Below are positions 39,136-48,706 of a DNA stretch of 64,000 nucleotides, in pieces. Position 1 is the first letter of the stretch. Each line of letters starts with the position of its first letter. The stretch is from assembly GCA_027080775.1 (NCBI GenBank), contig JALWPV010000032.1, forward strand, positions 1 to 64,000. Reading direction: 5' to 3'. The stretch is from Acidilobaceae archaeon. GTDB taxonomy: Archaea; Thermoproteota; Thermoprotei_A; Sulfolobales; Acidilobaceae. Below the pieces are notes generated by a model that searched no databases, was not told where the DNA came from, and saw nothing but the letters and a program-made list of their open reading frames with translations. A program made the position numbers and the translations under genes.

Positions 39136-40679
39136 AGATAGGCATACTATACCCAGCGCCGCTCGAAGCCGCGCTCTCAAGCGCGGCGTACCACATGCTC
39201 CTAGGCTACCTAAGCCGGGAGGCTCGTGTGCCCGTCTACACGTACTTCATAGACTGGGACGGCCACCTTAGAGCTGGAAGCCCTGGGGCTCCCTCCCCAA
39301 GGAGCCTCGACGCCGTCCTCGTAAGCGTATTCTACGAGCTAGGCCTCCCAAGGATAGTCTCGGCCCTCGCGGAGTCCGGCCTCGACCCCCGCGGCCCGCG
39401 GCGCGAGGGCCCGATAGTGATCACTGGGGGCCCCCTGGCTACGGCTAACCCCATACCGGTCCTGGGCTTCTCCGACGCCATACTCCCGGGCGAGGCCGAG
39501 CCTGTCCTAGATGGTATCGTCGCATCGCTTGAGAGGCCCTCCAGGCAGGCGAGGCTGGAGGCTCTCGCGGAGGAGGGTCTCCTGGTCCCCGGCGTGTCCG
39601 ATGTACCCGTGGATAAGGTGTACGTGGAGGACCTGGACTCCTCGTGGTACCCGACTAGCATCGAGATACCGCGGGGAGTAGAACCAGTCTGGGGTCGCTC
39701 CTATCCTCTCGAGACGAGTAGGGGATGCAGTAGGGGTTGCAGGTTCTGTATGGAGGGCTACATATTCAGGCCCCCAAGGCATAGGAGTTACAAGAGGCTC
39801 AAGGACCTATTAGAGGAGGGTCTCGCATCCAGCGGTCTCGGCAAGGTTTCATTCTACAGTCTCTCATTCTTCGATAACCCGAGTGCAGAGGCCATACTAG
39901 CCTATGCAGTCGAGGAGCTGGGCCTCGAAGTTAGCGTGCCAAGTCTGCGTGTCGACACGCTAACTAGGAGAAGACTCGAGCTAATCGCGAGGGGCGGGCA
40001 GAGGAGCATAGCAATAGCACCGGAGACAGGTAGTTGCAGGATCGGGAGGCTGCTGAACAAGCTCATAAGCCCGGAGCGCGTGGTCGACATTGTAGCGGAG
40101 GCCGTGGGGGCTGGCATAAGGTCGGTGAAGTTGTACATTATAACGCCGACGCACTATGAAACAGAGGAGGACTTCGAGGCTACAGTAAACCTTATCGTGG
40201 AGGCGGCCCGGGAGGCCCGCTCGCGTGGGGGCCGGCTGAGAGTATCAGCGAATCCCCTCATCCCCAAGCCCTCGACGCCTCTGCAGTGGCTAGGCTTCGT
40301 TGATATAGAACTAGCCCGTAGGAGGATGAAGGCTCTCAAGAGGCTCTCATCCGTCGGTGTCAGAGTAGACTACTACGACCCGAAGATGGCTAGGGTGCAG
40401 GCGGCCGTAGGCCGTGGGGGGTGGGGCGTCGATAGGCTGGTAGTCGAGTGGGGCCTCGAGGGGGGAGGACTAGGCGGCCTCAGGAGGGCCGCCCGCAAGC
40501 TAGGTGTGAGGCTCGAAAGGCTCTGGGGCCCCCTGCCCCAGGACGAGGACCCGCCATGGCACGATCTCGTGAGGCTCCCCGGGGCCTCGCCTAGCGTGCT
40601 CCGCAGGGAATACGAGGCATTCCTCGATTCCCTAGCTTCCCTAACCGCTACTGGCACCTGCACTCCCGCGGGTACATGA
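39132..40679 (+). CDS. Radical SAM protein with B12-binding-like N-domain
   Basis: 515 residues from ATG 39132. The N-terminal 150 residues have a cobalamin-binding-like Rossmann pattern (VLVSVFYELGLPRIVSAL, GPIVITGGPLATANP, ILPGEAEPVLDGI). The SAM cluster motif is CSRGCRFC with preceding PLETSR. A SAM-binding PETGSCRIGR follows, then a C-terminal domain. Substrate unknown. The 3' end overlaps the convergent Rpp30 gene by 39 bases. Confidence 0.85.
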   Translation: MKIGILYPAPLEAALSSAAYHMLLGYLSREARVPVYTYFIDWDGHLRAGSPGAPSPRSLDAVLVSVFYELGLPRIVSALAESGLDPRGPRREGPIVITGGPLATANPIPVLGFSDAILPGEAEPVLDGIVASLERPSRQARLEALAEEGLLVPGVSDVPVDKVYVEDLDSSWYPTSIEIPRGVEPVWGRSYPLETSRGCSRGCRFCMEGYIFRPPRHRSYKRLKDLLEEGLASSGLGKVSFYSLSFFDNPSAEAILAYAVEELGLEVSVPSLRVDTLTRRRLELIARGGQRSIAIAPETGSCRIGRLLNKLISPERVVDIVAEAVGAGIRSVKLYIITPTHYETEEDFEATVNLIVEAAREARSRGGRLRVSANPLIPKPSTPLQWLGFVDIELARRRMKALKRLSSVGVRVDYYDPKMARVQAAVGRGGWGVDRLVVEWGLEGGGLGGLRRAARKLGVRLERLWGPLPQDEDPPWHDLVRLPGASPSVLRREYEAFLDSLASLTATGTCTPAGT

Positions 40680-41294
40680 GAGGAGCCGATCCCGACCCCA
40701 GCCCCTCCTAGCGAGTACGCTGAGGGGCGCTGTCGAGATCCAGGAGAGCCCCCGATGCCAAGGGATCCCCAGGCTCTCGGCGAGGCCCGCGACCTCGTAG
40801 GGATGCCAGAGGCTTAGGGGGTCCCCTGCGTCGCTCACTACAGCCACGGGCACGCCATAGGCTTCCGCTCGGCGGAGCGCCGAGGCTAGGGGTGGAAGGA
40901 TCCTCCCAGCAGTGTCAGCGCTGAGGCCCCCCAAGCTTATCTCCACCAGACCCCACCCCCTCTCCCTGAAGAGCCTAGCAGTGCTCCTATCAACCAGGTA
41001 GGAGAGCCTGGGAGGCAATCGCAGCACGTCTACGAGCTTGTTAACCGCGGCGTATCTTGCGGCGTCAGCCGCTGTAGCCTCCACCACGACTAGGCTGCCG
41101 CGGGGAGCGGCATCCAGCCCCCTCCGGGCTTCCCTCCTAGTCGAGGCTCGAATGGTAAAACGAGGGATGACCAAAACACCCTCCACACACTTAGGCTCGC
41201 TCACAGCCTCCTTAGGGGCTCCCAGGGCCATATACCCTAGCCTCCGGGCAAGGCTTGCGATAGCGGTCAGGCCCTCTGGGCTCCCGGGTAACAC
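40641..41294 (-). CDS. rnp3: RNase P protein component 3 (Rpp30)
   Basis: 217 residues from GTG 41294. PHP-like barrel pattern with EGLTAIASLARRLGY, RTRE-type strand FTIRASTRREARRG, then LEISLGGLSA and VVSDAGDPLSLWHP. Rpp30 pairs with Pop5, encoded at 43885, to activate the RNase P RNA. The conserved first strand (FYIDLSV) is encoded in frame just upstream, but no standard start codon precedes it. The upstream RNA-binding gene is eight bases away. Confidence 0.85.
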   Translation of the reverse strand: MLPGSPEGLTAIASLARRLGYMALGAPKEAVSEPKCVEGVLVIPRFTIRASTRREARRGLDAAPRGSLVVVEATAADAARYAAVNKLVDVLRLPPRLSYLVDRSTARLFRERGWGLVEISLGGLSADTAGRILPPLASALRRAEAYGVPVAVVSDAGDPLSLWHPYEVAGLAESLGIPWHRGLSWISTAPLSVLARRGWGRDRLLSCTRGSAGASSG

Positions 41295-41302
41295 GCTCAG
41301 GT

Positions 41303-41764
41303 CTATGTAGAAAGCCGCTCACCCCCCTCGGGTCCTCGTAGGGCTTCCTCGTACGCGCTAAGAGCCGCCCTGCGTCTGCCCTGGAAGTGGATCGTTATCC
41401 TGATAACATCGTCGGCCTCGTATAGTGTTAGCCCGCCGAGAAAGGCATCCTGCTTGCTTAGCCTCATGTATAGCGTGCCCTCCTTGTCGACGCGGTCCTC
41501 CAGGGTTCCCCTGAGCGCCTGCCTATCTATCCTACTCAGCCTCGAGAGTATGTGCTCGAAGGTCTTGACTGCGGCTTCGCCCTCTACCCTGGCGACAATC
41601 TTAACTATAGGGTTACCATAATGGCCTTCCAGCCTCTCCTCCTCAATCCTAACCTCTCCCCTAACCTCCTCCGGGAATATCTCCATCAGCGCCTTTAGGA
41701 CGCGCTCGCGCTCCTCTGTAGCGTGTACGAAGACCTGGGCCCTGACCTCTCTAACACCACTCAC
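41303..41764 (-). CDS. RNA-binding protein, COG1325 (exosome-associated)
   Basis: 153 residues. VRAQVFVHATEERERVLKAL and GHYGNPIVKIVARVEGE, then DKEGTLYMRLSKQDAFLGGL, match the COG1325/DUF54 family that sits next to L15e and RNase P genes in archaea. Role in RNA processing is predicted from context. Confidence 0.85.
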   Translation of the reverse strand: MSGVREVRAQVFVHATEERERVLKALMEIFPEEVRGEVRIEEERLEGHYGNPIVKIVARVEGEAAVKTFEHILSRLSRIDRQALRGTLEDRVDKEGTLYMRLSKQDAFLGGLTLYEADDVIRITIHFQGRRRAALSAYEEALRGPEGGERLST

Positions 41765-41876
41765 CGGTATCCCCCCAAGGCTACGAGGATGCCAGGGCCT
41801 ACGAAAGGGGTCCGAGTTCCCGGAAGTTATAGGTGGCGGCGCAGCGGTGCTTCGATGAGGAGCGGCGTGAGGGGGT

Positions 41877-42554
41877 TCATGTTAGGTCGTCTGCGTGGTA
41901 CTTCCTCCTAATATCGTCGGGGGCGATGAGCCTGGCCCTGCCGCTGGCCTCGTGTCTCTTCTTGAGCCTCCTCTCCTTAGCCTTCTTCTTCCACTTGTAT
42001 CTGTGGGTGCCCTTTAGGCCCCTTGCCGCTCTGAGGCCTCTGGCTCTTCTCCCAGCTGGTGTGAGACCCCTGCAGGGCCTGCACTTGTGCTTGCCTGATG
42101 CGACCCACTTCAACTCGGGGTCACTCTGTATGGCGGGGTGGTGGGGGTCTACTAGTATCACCTCGTACCACTTGTAGAGGCCATCCTCGCCGACGTAGTA
42201 GCTGCCGAGCACGACCAGGTTGGGGTACTTCCTCTGGGCCCTCTCCTCAGCCATGACCTGGAGCCCCTTAGCGGGGGCGAAGCCGTAGACACCCATCCTC
42301 TTAGGCCTCCTACCCTTGTTGGGCCTCGGTTTCCTCCTACCGCCCTTCCTTACCCTCACCCTGACCACTATGACTCCCTGCTTGGCCTTGTAGCCGAGCT
42401 CCCTAGCCCTGTCAAGACGGGTGGGCTTCTCAACCCTCACTATGGCTGGCTGCCTCCTCCACTCGACTAGTCTCTCCTTCATGAGTAGGCCGTGATCGCC
42501 CTCATAGGGCCTCTTCCACTGGAGCGCTATGTAGTGGTAGACGCTCTTAGCCAT
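41877..42554 (-). CDS. rpl15e: Ribosomal protein L15e
   Basis: 225 residues from ATG 42554, the family start ([16 protein letters not shown]). [20 protein letters not shown] and [20 protein letters not shown] are typical. Its promoter shares the gap with the divergent ychF. Confidence 0.97.
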   Translation of the reverse strand: MAKSVYHYIALQWKRPYEGDHGLLMKERLVEWRRQPAIVRVEKPTRLDRARELGYKAKQGVIVVRVRVRKGGRRKPRPNKGRRPKRMGVYGFAPAKGLQVMAEERAQRKYPNLVVLGSYYVGEDGLYKWYEVILVDPHHPAIQSDPELKWVASGKHKCRPCRGLTPAGRRARGLRAARGLKGTHRYKWKKKAKERRLKKRHEASGRARLIAPDDIRRKYHADDLT

Positions 42555-42613
42555 GCCCTTACCCCCTCCACTCGGACCTAAGCACACCCTAGACGGGGCC
42601 GCGCGCCCGTGAG

Positions 42614-42624
42614 GGTATTAATCA
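42614..42624. promoter_or_regulatory. TATA-like box between L15e and ychF
   Basis: GGGTATTAATC is the only AT-rich stretch in the 101-bp divergent gap; it suits ychF (start 42656) and possibly L15e on the other strand. Confidence 0.5.
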
Positions 42625-42655
42625 TTGCCCCGCGCTCCACGCTCCGGGGGAGGCC

Positions 42656-43888
42656 TTGGAGGCGAGTGATATACTCATAGGGGTCGTCGGCAAGACCAAC
42701 GTGGGCAAGTCAACGTTCTTCTCGGCGGCTACAGAGCTGGGCGTGGCCATCGAGAATAGGCCATTCACAACAATAGACCCCAATATAGGCATAGGCTATG
42801 TGAGGAAGAAGTGCGTCCACGTCAAGCTAGGCCTGTCCCGATGCGATGCATCGAATAGTGTGTGCCTCGAGGGAGACAGGATGATACCGGTTAAGATGAT
42901 GGACGTCGCTGGCCTAGTCCCCGGAGCCCACAGGGGGCGCGGTCTAGGCAACAAGTTCCTCGACGACCTTAGAAAGGCCGACGTGCTCCTCCTAGTGGTG
43001 GACGCCAGCGGCTCCACGGACCCCGAGGGAAACCCGGTGAAGCCGGGGACATATGATCCCGTCGATGAGGTCCGGCAGATGCTCCAGGAGATAGACGAGT
43101 GGATGTACGGGATAATATCTAAAGACTGGGAGCGCTTTGCCAGGCACGTAGACACCGGCGGCGTGGTTGACGTGCCCGGCGCTATCGCCGAGAGGATGTC
43201 GGGCCTGGGTATTAGGAAGGCGCATGTGATTAAGGCCCTCGAGGCCTCAGGCCTAGCGGATAAGCCCCTATCCACGTGGAGCAGCGACGACTTGAGGAGA
43301 TTCACCCACGAACTCAGGAAGGCGGCCAAGCCCATAGTGATAGTCGCGAACAAGGTTGACCTACCCGGCGCCGAGGAGGGCGTGAAAAGGCTCCGAGAGG
43401 AGCTGGGGGAGTACCCGGTAGTGCCAGCCAGCGCTGCTGCTGAGGCAGCCCTAAGGAGGGCTGCGAGGGCCGGTGTTATACGCTACAAGCCCGGTGACCC
43501 TGACTTCGAGGTGGTGGATGAGTCTAAGTTGAACAGGAAGGCCAAGGCTCTGCTGGAGGCTATCAGGGAGAGGGTCCTATCCAAGTGGGGCTCAACAGGC
43601 GTCCAGCAGGCAATAAACAAGGCCGTGCTAGAGGTTCTAGGGATGATAGCTGTTTACCCGGTCGAGGATCCCAACAAGTACACCGACAAGCAGGGGAGGG
43701 TGCTCCCGGACGTCCTGCTCGTGCCTAGAGGCACGACGGCCCGCGAACTCGCCTATAGGATTCACACCGACCTCGGGAAGACATTTCTCTACGCTATAAA
43801 TGCCGTGACAAAGCAGAGGGTCGGGGAGTCATACGTGCTCCACGATGATGACGTGATCAAGATTGTAGCGGCAGCGGCTAGGCGCTAG
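42656..43888 (+). CDS. ychF: OBG-family P-loop ATPase/GTPase YchF
   Basis: 410 residues from TTG 42656. GVVGKTNVGKSTFFSAAT (P-loop), DVAGLVPGAHRGRGLGNKF (G3 region), NKVD, and a C-terminal TGS-like domain (TARELAYRIHTDLGKTF) identify the archaeal YchF/OBG group, which binds ribosomes. It breaks the usual L15e-to-proteasome run. CTAG stop overlap with Pop5. Confidence 0.92.
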   Translation: MEASDILIGVVGKTNVGKSTFFSAATELGVAIENRPFTTIDPNIGIGYVRKKCVHVKLGLSRCDASNSVCLEGDRMIPVKMMDVAGLVPGAHRGRGLGNKFLDDLRKADVLLLVVDASGSTDPEGNPVKPGTYDPVDEVRQMLQEIDEWMYGIISKDWERFARHVDTGGVVDVPGAIAERMSGLGIRKAHVIKALEASGLADKPLSTWSSDDLRRFTHELRKAAKPIVIVANKVDLPGAEEGVKRLREELGEYPVVPASAAAEAALRRAARAGVIRYKPGDPDFEVVDESKLNRKAKALLEAIRERVLSKWGSTGVQQAINKAVLEVLGMIAVYPVEDPNKYTDKQGRVLPDVLLVPRGTTARELAYRIHTDLGKTFLYAINAVTKQRVGESYVLHDDDVIKIVAAAARR

Positions 43889-44367
43889 GATGCTCGTAGC
43901 AGTCTGCGCGCTCTCTTAAGGCTGCCAGTCGTGGCGATCGGCACAACGAGCACCCTCGAACCCCCCATCTTCCTGGTCAGGCCGAGCACGGCCAGGGCTA
44001 GACCCTTGTACTCCCTCCTAACCCTGACTATGCCGCGTGACGTGCTGGCGTCGTACTCGACTAGGCCCAGGCCGGAGAGGGTGACTCCCAGGGCCCCGGC
44101 AACCCTCGAGGCGCTCTCCTCTATGGCCCTCCTGACCTCATCCTCGCCGAAGCCGCCTGGTATTACCTCGAACACTATATAGCGTCTCCTTGGCCTTGAT
44201 GAGAGGATCCTTCTAGCCCTTACGAGGTCCCTCTCCCTCGCAGCCCCCGTAAGAGCGGCGGCGACGATGGCCCTCAGGCCCCTGGCCTCCCTAGCAGCTA
44301 GGAAGCCCGCCAGGTAGCCCCCAGCTAGGCCCGTGGCCACGGACAATGCGAGGCAAGTCCAGTCCAT
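43885..44367 (-). CDS. rnp2: RNase P protein component 2 (Pop5), with membrane-like N-terminus
   Basis: 160 residues from ATG 44367 (after GGAGGGTGGG). The core RRYIVFEVIPGGFGEDEVRR, LVEYDASTSRGIVRVRREY and VLVVPIATTGSLKRARRLL is Pop5. Before it are about 58 extra residues, of which about 6-27 are hydrophobic (LALSVATGLAGGYLAGFLAA) with no charge, like a membrane anchor. Most Pop5 proteins start at the RRYIVF strand. It pairs with Rpp30 (40641-41294). Confidence 0.85.
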   Translation of the reverse strand: MDWTCLALSVATGLAGGYLAGFLAAREARGLRAIVAAALTGAARERDLVRARRILSSRPRRRYIVFEVIPGGFGEDEVRRAIEESASRVAGALGVTLSGLGLVEYDASTSRGIVRVRREYKGLALAVLGLTRKMGGSRVLVVPIATTGSLKRARRLLRAS

Positions 44368-44554
44368 TAGAAGCCCACCCTCCAAGGCTCCGAGGGGTCA
44401 GACTGTCGTGAGCATGTCACCGCTCCTCCTGGGACGGCGTCATCATCCCCTCCAGGGGTGCCTCGGTAGAGAGAAGACGGCTTCATCCCTTCGAGGTCCA
44501 TGGTCGGTCTCATCCTCATAGGCGCCCCGGGGGTTCTCTAGGGCGCGTTCCACG

Positions 44555-44565
44555 AGATATAAAGC
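44555..44565 (+). promoter_or_regulatory. TATA box of psmA/exosome operon
   Basis: GATATAAAGCG lies 37-47 bases before TTG 44602. No further promoter-like gap is seen until about 49525, so it may drive psmA, SBDS, the exosome and later genes. The rest of the 234-bp gap (44368-44601) shows nothing else. Confidence 0.65.
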
Positions 44566-44601
44566 GGGTCCCCGAGCTGGGGGCCAGAGGGGGCGGTTGG
44601 A

Positions 44602-45369
44602 TTGTCATTTCCGGGCCCTACAGCGGCGGCGTACGATAGAGCGATTACCATGTTCTCGCCTGAAGGTAGGCTCTATCAGGTTCTCTACGCCAGTGAGGCC
44701 GTTAGGCAGGGGTGGACTAGTCTAGGCCTCAGAACTAGGGACTACGTGATACTCGCAGCCGAGAAGAGGAGGTTCTCCTCGTTCCTAGACCTAGACGCCA
44801 TGGAGAAGATATACAAGGTCGACGACCACATAGGAGCGACCTTCGCCGGTATAGGGGGCGATGGAAGGGTCCTCATAGACTATATAAGATTCGTAGCGAT
44901 AAGGCATAGGCTCGTCTACGGCGAGCCTGCGGGTGTAGAGTACGTGGTAAGGGCTGTAGCCGACTTAAAGCAGGCTTACACACAGCACGGAGGCGTGAGG
45001 CCCTTCGGGGTCTCACTAATAGTGGGTGGAGTGGACGACGGCCAGCCCAGGCTCTTCAGGACCGAGCCGGGGGGCCAATACTTCGGCTTCTACGCAGTCG
45101 CCGTTGGCATGGGCGAAGAGACTGTCTACTCTACATTCGAGAAGAAATATAGGGTTGACCTCAAGTTAGAGGAGGCGCTAGACCTTGTCGTGGAGGCCTT
45201 GGCTAGGGTCAGGATAGCGTCCGCCAAGGAGAAGCGTGAGGAGGCCCTGAAAGACTTCCACGAAATGATAGAGATAGCTCTGGTGGAAGCCGGGAAGCCG
45301 GTCTTCAGGAAGCTGAACAGGCAGGAGATAAGGGAGATCGTGGACCGCGTGCTACCCCGGCTCGGCTAG
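44602..45369 (+). CDS. psmA: 20S proteasome alpha subunit
   Basis: 255 residues from TTG 44602. The alpha-type signature AYDRAITMFSPEGRLYQVLYASEAV is present and there is no N-terminal catalytic Thr. TFAGIGGDGRVLIDYIR and PFGVSLIVGGVDD follow. It forms the outer rings of the proteasome. Confidence 0.97.
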   Translation: MSFPGPTAAAYDRAITMFSPEGRLYQVLYASEAVRQGWTSLGLRTRDYVILAAEKRRFSSFLDLDAMEKIYKVDDHIGATFAGIGGDGRVLIDYIRFVAIRHRLVYGEPAGVEYVVRAVADLKQAYTQHGGVRPFGVSLIVGGVDDGQPRLFRTEPGGQYFGFYAVAVGMGEETVYSTFEKKYRVDLKLEEALDLVVEALARVRIASAKEKREEALKDFHEMIEIALVEAGKPVFRKLNRQEIREIVDRVLPRLG

Positions 45370-45386
45370 ATTTAGCCCTCCACCAG

Positions 45387-46115
45387 ATGCACTCTCCAGT
45401 CGGGTGTCGCGTGGTGACGCGTAAACACGAGTACATCATAGCGTGGATGAACATTAAGGGGCAGAGGTTCGAGATACTCGTAAAGCCCGACGAGGCGTTC
45501 CGCTTCAAGGAGGGGGAGAAGATAGATATAGACGAGGTACTCTGGACCGATACTATATACAAAGACGTAAGGAAGGGGCTCAAGGCTAGTCCCGAGGCGC
45601 TCAAGAGAGCCTTCGGTACCGACGATGTAGTAAAGATTGCGGAGAAGATACTCAGGGAGGGCGAGATCCAGCTGACGGAGGAGCAGAGGAGGAAGATGCT
45701 CGAGGCTAAGAAAAGGAAGATCATAGCATACATCGCGAGGAACGCTATAGACCCGAAGACCGGCAAGCCCATACCGGAGTCGCGCATCGAGAGCGCAATG
45801 GAGGAGCTTAGGATAGGCATAGACCTCTACAAACCCGCCGAGGCTCAGGCGGTGGAGATAGTTAAGAAGCTTGCACGCGTAATGCCCATAAGGCTCGCCA
45901 GGGCCGTTGTCCAGGCTCGCATTCCACCCGAGTTCTCTGGGAGGCTATATAGGGAACTGGCCAGGCTGGGCGAGGTCAAGAAGGCCGACTGGCTCAGCGA
46001 TGGCTCTCTGCAGGTCGAGATAGAGATACCCGCTGGGGCTCAGGTGGACGTTGTTAATGCTATCCAGAGGCTGACTAAGGGTAGGGCCCAGGTTAATGTG
46101 AGGGTGGTGAAGTAG
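45387..46115 (+). CDS. sdo1: Ribosome maturation protein SBDS/Sdo1
   Basis: 242 residues from ATG 45387 (GTG 45411 also possible). RFEILVKPDEAFRFKEGE and VLWTDTIYKDVRKGLKAS, then EIQLTEEQRRKMLEAKKRKI and the C-terminal SLQVEIEIPAGAQV domain, match SBDS. Needed for 50S maturation; first in the exosome gene block after psmA. Confidence 0.96.
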   Translation: MHSPVGCRVVTRKHEYIIAWMNIKGQRFEILVKPDEAFRFKEGEKIDIDEVLWTDTIYKDVRKGLKASPEALKRAFGTDDVVKIAEKILREGEIQLTEEQRRKMLEAKKRKIIAYIARNAIDPKTGKPIPESRIESAMEELRIGIDLYKPAEAQAVEIVKKLARVMPIRLARAVVQARIPPEFSGRLYRELARLGEVKKADWLSDGSLQVEIEIPAGAQVDVVNAIQRLTKGRAQVNVRVVK

Positions 46116-46118
46116 GAG

Positions 46119-46826
46119 TTGGAGCAGGCTTCTGAGGGCAGGATCCTGGTCCTGCCCGGGGACCCTCTAGATCCCGCTGTAGACGCGCAGCCACCCTACG
46201 TCTACATTGATGAGAACGGGGTGAAGAGGGCGGCAGTACCGGGCTTCGTCAGCAGGAGAGGCGACCGCCTGGTTTTCATAGGCCTCGAGGGCATCTATAT
46301 ACCCAAACCCGGGGATGTGGTCATAGGCCTAGTATCGGGCATAGGCGTGACCAACTGGTTCATAGACATAAACTCTCCCTACACGGCTGTCCTGAATGTA
46401 CAGGACTTCCTAGGGAGGCCCTTCAACCCCGCCACGGACGACCTCAGTAGGTACCTAGACGTGGGTGACTACGTCAAGGTTAAGGTACTGGCATTCGATA
46501 GGACGAGAAGCCCCCTAGTGACGGTTCAAGGCCAGGGCCTCGGCAAGATAGTCGAGGGGAAGGTAGTCGAGATATCCCCCGCCCGGGTGCCCCGAGTAAT
46601 CGGGCGGAAGGGCAGCATGCTCGAGGTACTCACTAAGGAGACTGGGTGCGAGGTCTTCGCCGCCGTAAACGGTAGGGTCCACGTGAAGTGTCCCAACAAG
46701 GAGCTAGAGGCTATCGTGGTACTCGCGGTGAAGACGATCGAGAGGGAGGCCTTCACGAGCGGCCTAACCGCCCGGATTAGGAAGCTTATAGAGGAGGAAA
46801 TGGTTGTGAGGGGTGTTAAGAGTTGA
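46119..46826 (+). CDS. rrp4: Exosome RNA-binding subunit Rrp4
   Basis: 235 residues from TTG 46119. N-terminal domain, S1 domain ([20 protein letters not shown]) and KH domain ([20 protein letters not shown]) in the order of Rrp4. It caps the Rrp41/Rrp42 ring. 4-base overlap with rrp41. Confidence 0.97.
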   Translation: MEQASEGRILVLPGDPLDPAVDAQPPYVYIDENGVKRAAVPGFVSRRGDRLVFIGLEGIYIPKPGDVVIGLVSGIGVTNWFIDINSPYTAVLNVQDFLGRPFNPATDDLSRYLDVGDYVKVKVLAFDRTRSPLVTVQGQGLGKIVEGKVVEISPARVPRVIGRKGSMLEVLTKETGCEVFAAVNGRVHVKCPNKELEAIVVLAVKTIEREAFTSGLTARIRKLIEEEMVVRGVKS

Positions 46827-47554
46827 AGGTAGAAGGCGTGAAGCTAATCAGGGAGGACGGCCTCCGCCACGACGGCAGGAGGCCCGAGGACCTGAGGCCC
46901 ATACGCATGGAGGTAGGCGTGCTCTCGAACGCCGACGGATCCGCCCTAGTAGAGTTTGGTAGAACCCGCGTGCTAGCCGCAGTATATGGGCCGCGAGAAC
47001 CCCCGCAGAAGTTCATGTTACTCCCGGATAGGGCTATACTGAGGGTCAGGTACCACATGGCGCCGTTCTCCACCAGCGACAGGAAGAGCCCCGCCCCTAG
47101 TAGGAGGGAGATAGAACTCTCTAAGGTGATAAGGGAGGCCCTCGAGCCGATAGTGTTAACAAAGCAGTTCCCCCGGACAGCCATTGATGTCTTCATAGAG
47201 GTGCTCCAAGCCGATGGCGGAACAAGGACTACGGGGGTCACGGCCGCCTCGCTGGCGCTAGCCGACGCTGGCATACCGATGAAGGCTCTAGTGGGGGGAG
47301 TAGCCGTGGGTAAGGTTGAGGGAGTCCTAGTACTCGACATAGATGAGGTAGAGGATAGCATGGGTGAGGCCGACATGCCGGTGGCTGGTGCGCCAGACCT
47401 AGGGCTCATAACGCTGCTCCAGCTGAACGGTGTCATGACCGAGGAGGAGTTCCAGAAGGCGCTGGATATGGCGTGGGACGCGATAAGGAGGATTGTTGAC
47501 ATGGAGAAGGAGGTTCTCAGGTGGAAATACAACGTGGGGGGTGACTCGAAGTGA
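46823..47554 (+). CDS. rrp41: Exosome catalytic subunit Rrp41
   Basis: 243 residues from TTG 46823. RNase PH fold: [58 protein letters not shown] and the catalytic-acid stretch [17 protein letters not shown]. Rrp41 carries the phosphorolytic site. Confidence 0.97.
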   Translation: MKVEGVKLIREDGLRHDGRRPEDLRPIRMEVGVLSNADGSALVEFGRTRVLAAVYGPREPPQKFMLLPDRAILRVRYHMAPFSTSDRKSPAPSRREIELSKVIREALEPIVLTKQFPRTAIDVFIEVLQADGGTRTTGVTAASLALADAGIPMKALVGGVAVGKVEGVLVLDIDEVEDSMGEADMPVAGAPDLGLITLLQLNGVMTEEEFQKALDMAWDAIRRIVDMEKEVLRWKYNVGGDSK

Positions 47555-48408
47555 GTGTCACGCCCTTCAGGCTACCTGTAGTGGCTAGCCTCCGCAAGGA
47601 GGCCATAGAGGAGCTTCTAGCCCGGGGCCTTAGAATCGACGGTGTTAGGGATCCCTTCACTCCACGCAATGTAAGGGTTGAGTTGGGGGTCGTGGAGAAG
47701 GCTGAGGGCTCGGCTCTCGTGAAGCTCGGTAACACCCAGGTCATGGCCGGCGTTAAGATGGACGTCGGGGCCCCCTTCAGGGATACCCCGGACCAGGGCG
47801 TCCTCACTGTACACGCCGAGTTCGTGCCACTCGCATCGCCCCTATTCGAGCCAGGCCCGCCCGACGAGAACGCCATAGAACTTGCGAGGGTGGTGGACAG
47901 GAGCCTCAGGGAGGTAGGCGCGGTGGATCTAGGCCAGCTCGTAATCAGGCCAGGCGATAAAGTATGGGTCGTGTGGATCGACCTATATATACTCGACCAC
48001 GACGGCAATCTCTTCGACGCCTCAATGCTGGCGGCTATGGCCGCCCTCCTAGACGCTAGGATGCCGTACTACGAGGAGATAGAGACCGGGGACGTGATAG
48101 TAGACCACGGTGTTAAGACCGAGGAGAAGCTCCCCATACGCCACAGGGTCGTGACGGTCACAGTCGCGAAGATAGGCAGGAACCTGGCCGTCGACCCTAA
48201 CTTCGAGGAGGAATCAGTCTCAGACGTCAGGCTGGTCTACGCTCTAGACGAGTCGGGGAGGATAGTAGGCATCCAGAAGAGTGGTGAGGGAGCCCTAAAG
48301 AGGGAAGAGGTGCTGCGGGCCCTGGAGATGGCTAAGAGAGCCGCTCCAGTATACTTTAAAGCCCTGGAGGAGGCGCTCACTCCAGCAGGCCCCGGAGCCA
48401 GTGGGTGA
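47551..48408 (+). CDS. rrp42: Exosome subunit Rrp42
   Basis: 285 residues from GTG 47551. RNase PH-like fold with [20 protein letters not shown] and [20 protein letters not shown] but without the catalytic Asp set of Rrp41. It forms the ring with Rrp41. Overlaps rrp41 by 4 bases. Confidence 0.97.
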   Translation: MSVTPFRLPVVASLRKEAIEELLARGLRIDGVRDPFTPRNVRVELGVVEKAEGSALVKLGNTQVMAGVKMDVGAPFRDTPDQGVLTVHAEFVPLASPLFEPGPPDENAIELARVVDRSLREVGAVDLGQLVIRPGDKVWVVWIDLYILDHDGNLFDASMLAAMAALLDARMPYYEEIETGDVIVDHGVKTEEKLPIRHRVVTVTVAKIGRNLAVDPNFEEESVSDVRLVYALDESGRIVGIQKSGEGALKREEVLRALEMAKRAAPVYFKALEEALTPAGPGASG

Positions 48409-48413
48409 AGGCC

Positions 48414-48701
48414 ATGGGCAGGACCAAGGTGGTAGGCATAGCAGGCCGCTACGGGCCCCGCTACGGCGTGAGCATCAGGAAGAGGGTTAAGGAGGTCCTC
48501 GAGAAGAGGTACGCCAAGCACGTCTGCCCCTTCTGCGGGAGCGTCGGCACCGTCTACCGCGTCTCAGTGGGCATATGGGCCTGCCGCAAGTGTGGTGCCG
48601 TCTGGGCTGGAGCTGCCTACACTCCCAGAAGCGAGCTAGCCCAGTACTTCAAGGGCTTCATAATCAGGCCGGACAGCTTTCCAGCGAGGAGGGGCAAGTA
48701 G
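48414..48701 (+). CDS. rpl37ae: Ribosomal protein L37ae
   Basis: 95 residues from ATG 48414 (GTG 48405 is an in-frame alternative). RTKVVGIAGRYGPRYGVSIR and the zinc ribbon CPFCGSVG...WACRKCGAVWAG match L37ae. The archaeal rpo12 gene often found next is not present before the Brix gene. Confidence 0.96.
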   Translation: MGRTKVVGIAGRYGPRYGVSIRKRVKEVLEKRYAKHVCPFCGSVGTVYRVSVGIWACRKCGAVWAGAAYTPRSELAQYFKGFIIRPDSFPARRGK

Positions 48702-48706
48702 ACCGC

